A stretch of 7,529 bases of DNA from VRUE01 sp036376915 (lineage in GTDB: Bacteria; Actinomycetota; Thermoleophilia; Solirubrobacterales; 70-9), in the NCBI GenBank assembly GCA_036376915.1, contig DASUZK010000016.1, forward strand, positions 1 to 7,529. The letters run 5' to 3'. The notes beneath the pieces were generated by a model, which was given only the letters and a program-made list of their open reading frames with translations, did not search any database and was not told the DNA's origin. The position numbers and the translations under genes were made by a program. Below, one piece after another: positions 5,748 through 7,529 of this stretch. Within the stretch, counting starts at the first letter, position 1, and each line of letters starts with the position of its first letter.

Positions 5748-5753
5748 TACTCT
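5748..5753 (+). promoter_or_regulatory. Putative -10 element of a leaderless trpF promoter
   Basis: TACTCT fits TANNNT and lies six bases before the trpF GTG (5760), so transcription would start at about the first base of the start codon. GGAG at 5754-5757 is only 2 nt from the GTG, too close for a normal ribosome binding site. TTGTGG at 5727-5732 is a possible -35 at 15 bp, slightly short. The arrangement resembles that before htrA and suggests that trpF-trpB have their own promoter. Confidence 0.4.
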
Positions 5754-5759
5754 GGAGAC

Positions 5760-6395
5760 GTGAGAGTCAAGATCTGTGGGATTACGAACCTGGACGATGC
5801 GGCTGAGGCTGTGCAGCTGGGGGCCTGGGCGATTGGGTTGATCCATTACGACAAGAGTCCGCGGGCATGTGCTCCCGGGGAAGCGGTTGCGATTGCCGCC
5901 GCGTTCCGGCGGAAGTGCGAGGTGGTGGGGATTTTTGTCAATCCCGAGCTCGATGAAGTCGTCAAGGCCGTGGAGGACGCGAACCTGACCATGGTGCAGC
6001 TGAACGGGGCCGAGGGGCCGCAGCTGTGCTCCGAGGTGGCGCGCCGCACGGGCGTCAAGGTGATCAAGGCGATCCACGTCGCCAGCGCCGCCGAGATCCA
6101 CGCGGCCGAGGCCTTCCGCACCGACTTCCACCTCTTCGACCGCCGCGGCCGCGGCCTCTGGGGCGGCACCGGGGAAAGCTTCGACTGGGGCCTCTTGCGC
6201 GGGCACCGTTCCGAGGTGCCGGCGATCCTCGCCGGTGGGCTGCGGCCCGACAACGTCGCCGAGGCGATCGCGATCGCGCACCCCTATGCGGTTGACGTGG
6301 CGAGTGGGGTGGAGGCCGAGCCGGGCCGCAAGGACCACGCGGCGATGGCGGCCTTCTTCGATGCCGCCAAGGCGGCTAGCGTTCCCGCTCCATGA
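5760..6395 (+). CDS. trpF: Phosphoribosylanthranilate isomerase
   Basis: It catalyses the Amadori rearrangement of N-(5'-phosphoribosyl)anthranilate to CdRP, the step between TrpD and TrpC. It is a TIM-barrel protein of 211 aa when started at the GTG at 5760, giving the expected beginning (M)RVKICGIT. An upstream TTG at 5712 would add 16 unlike residues. The general-base Cys6 in KICGIT and the general-acid Asp127 in HLFDRRG are present. GLWGGTGESFDW follows (GGTG at 135-138), then ILAGGLRPDNV and the phosphate-binding DVASGVEAEPGRKD. The usual VQLHG motif reads VQLNG here (80-84), a change worth noting but not clearly harmful. The first 65 or so codons use more T-ending codons than the rest. 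It follows htrA by 88 nt and overlaps trpB by 4 nt (ATGA). Confidence 0.95.
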   Translation: MRVKICGITNLDDAAEAVQLGAWAIGLIHYDKSPRACAPGEAVAIAAAFRRKCEVVGIFVNPELDEVVKAVEDANLTMVQLNGAEGPQLCSEVARRTGVKVIKAIHVASAAEIHAAEAFRTDFHLFDRRGRGLWGGTGESFDWGLLRGHRSEVPAILAGGLRPDNVAEAIAIAHPYAVDVASGVEAEPGRKDHAAMAAFFDAAKAASVPAP

Positions 6396-7529
6396 GCACC
6401 GTCGAGGAGCGCTTTGGCCCCTATGGGGGCCGCTACGTCCCGGAGACGCTGATCGCCGCGCTCGACGAGCTGACCGCGGCCTGGACGGCGGCCCGCGAGG
6501 ATCCTGATTTCCGCGAGCGCCTGGCCGCGCTGCACCGCGACTTCATCGGCCGTCCAACGCCGCTCTACCTGGCCGAGCGGCTCTCTGAGAAGACCGGTCG
6601 CACCGTCTACCTCAAGCGCGAGGACCTCGCCCACACCGGTGCCCACAAGATCAACAACGCGGTCGGCCAGGCCCTGCTCGCCCAGCGCATGGGCAAGCCG
6701 CGGGTGATCGCCGAGACCGGCGCCGGCCAGCACGGCGTGGCCACGGCCACGGCATGTGCCCTCTGCGGCCTCGAGTGCGTCGTCTACATGGGCTCCGAGG
6801 ACATCCGCCGCCAGCGCCCCAACGTAGAGCGGATGGGCCTGCTCGGCGCCGAGGTCGTGCCGGTAGAGGCGGGAGCGCGGACGCTGAAGGAGGCGGTCAG
6901 CGCGGCAATTCGCGACTGGGTCGCCAACGTCGAGACGACGCACTACGTGATCGGCTCGGCGGTCGGACCGGCTCCCTTCCCAGCGCTCGTTCGCGATTTG
7001 CAGAAGGTGATCGGCGAAGAGGCACGCGAGCAGGCTCTCGCCGCCGAGGGGGGGCTGCCGGCGCGGGTGATCGCTTGCGTCGGCGGCGGTTCCAACTCGA
7101 TCGGCATCTTCACGCCCTTCGTCGAGGACACCAAGGTCGAGCTGATCGGCGTGGAGGCGGCGGGGGAAGGGCTCGAGACAAACCGCCACGGCGCCTCCCT
7201 GGGCAAGGGCAGCACCGGCGTCCTGCACGGCTCGCTCTCCTCGGTTATCGCCGACGAGGAGGGCCAGATCCTCGAGGCACACTCGATCTCGGCCGGTCTC
7301 GACTACCCGGGCGTGGGTCCCGAGCACGCTTGGCTGCGCGACAGCGGGCGGGCCAGCTACTTCGCGGTCACCGACGCCCAGGCGCTTGCCGCCTTCTCGA
7401 CGCTTTCTCGGCTCGAGGGGATCATCCCGGCGCTGGAGTCATCGCACGCGATCGCGTGGCTCCTCGAGAATTCGGATCAGGCAGACGGCTTCGACGTTCT
7501 GTGCCTCTCGGGACGTGGTGACAAGGATC
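6392..7529 (+). CDS. trpB: Tryptophan synthase beta subunit, 3' end beyond the window
   Basis: It is the PLP-dependent beta subunit that condenses indole from TrpA with L-serine to make L-tryptophan. The open frame gives 379 residues to the right edge. It starts MSTVEERFGPYGGRYVPETL and continues with GRPTPLYLAERL, the PLP lysine Lys86 in HTGAHKINN, the catalytic Glu108 in AETGAGQHGVATA, the phosphate loop GGGSNSIG (231-238), EGIIPALESSHA and the cofactor-ring Ser373 in LSGRGDKD. Only a short C-terminal tail, perhaps 15-25 residues, should be missing. It is the TrpB1 type that pairs with TrpA rather than the longer TrpB2. There is no clear ribosome binding site. The ATG overlaps the trpF stop as ATGA, so translation is probably coupled. 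Two motif positions differ from the common form: Ala80 for Asn in KREDLxHTG, and GPAPFP for GPHPFP. Confidence 0.97.
   Translation, partial: MSTVEERFGPYGGRYVPETLIAALDELTAAWTAAREDPDFRERLAALHRDFIGRPTPLYLAERLSEKTGRTVYLKREDLAHTGAHKINNAVGQALLAQRMGKPRVIAETGAGQHGVATATACALCGLECVVYMGSEDIRRQRPNVERMGLLGAEVVPVEAGARTLKEAVSAAIRDWVANVETTHYVIGSAVGPAPFPALVRDLQKVIGEEAREQALAAEGGLPARVIACVGGGSNSIGIFTPFVEDTKVELIGVEAAGEGLETNRHGASLGKGSTGVLHGSLSSVIADEEGQILEAHSISAGLDYPGVGPEHAWLRDSGRASYFAVTDAQALAAFSTLSRLEGIIPALESSHAIAWLLENSDQADGFDVLCLSGRGDKD

Overview
The window is a tryptophan biosynthesis cluster from a high-GC bacterium, in the order hisE(3' end)-trpE-trpG-trpD-trpC-htrA-trpF-trpB(5' part), all on the + strand. Most genes are about 70% GC with strong C/G preference at third codon positions, GTG starts, and short overlaps between genes. 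An upstream his gene, separate trpE and trpG, and an HtrA with a single PDZ domain fit an actinobacterium. My best guess is a Thermoleophilia/Solirubrobacterales-like lineage, but this rests on gene order and motif style, not on a search.

Layout. 1-300 is the end of a phosphoribosyl-ATP pyrophosphatase (HisE, or the HisE half of a HisIE fusion). trpE begins inside it and is followed after 2 nt by trpG. A 65-nt gap holds a very strong palindromic hairpin, a 21-codon mini-ORF that overlaps the trpG stop (ATGA), and a good ribosome binding site for trpD. trpD is followed by a 139-nt gap and trpC. A 70-nt regulatory gap then precedes a membrane-anchored HtrA/DegP-like serine protease. After another 88-nt gap come trpF and trpB, overlapping as ATGA. 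trpB runs off the right edge only a few residues short of its usual C-terminus, so trpA probably follows.

How the genes work together. TrpE and TrpG form anthranilate synthase, which uses chorismate and glutamine. TrpD adds the phosphoribosyl group, TrpF isomerises, TrpC closes the indole ring and TrpB joins indole to serine. HisE acts on PRPP-derived phosphoribosyl-ATP, so histidine and tryptophan genes are physically linked. HtrA has no place in the pathway. It appears to have its own control region, and trpF after it also seems to have its own promoter, so the trp cluster is probably at least two transcription units.

The main points for a second look are: (i) four 11-bp-spaced direct repeats upstream of htrA that look like a response-regulator site next to a leaderless promoter; (ii) the palindrome plus mini-ORF between trpG and trpD, which touches the trpD Shine-Dalgarno sequence; and (iii) an ~820-bp stretch of clearly lower GC and different codon use that begins inside trpD and ends abruptly inside trpC, suggesting a recombination mosaic. 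I see no CRISPR array, tRNA, rRNA, transposase or complete novel multi-gene system. No gene-free stretch exceeds about 140 bases.
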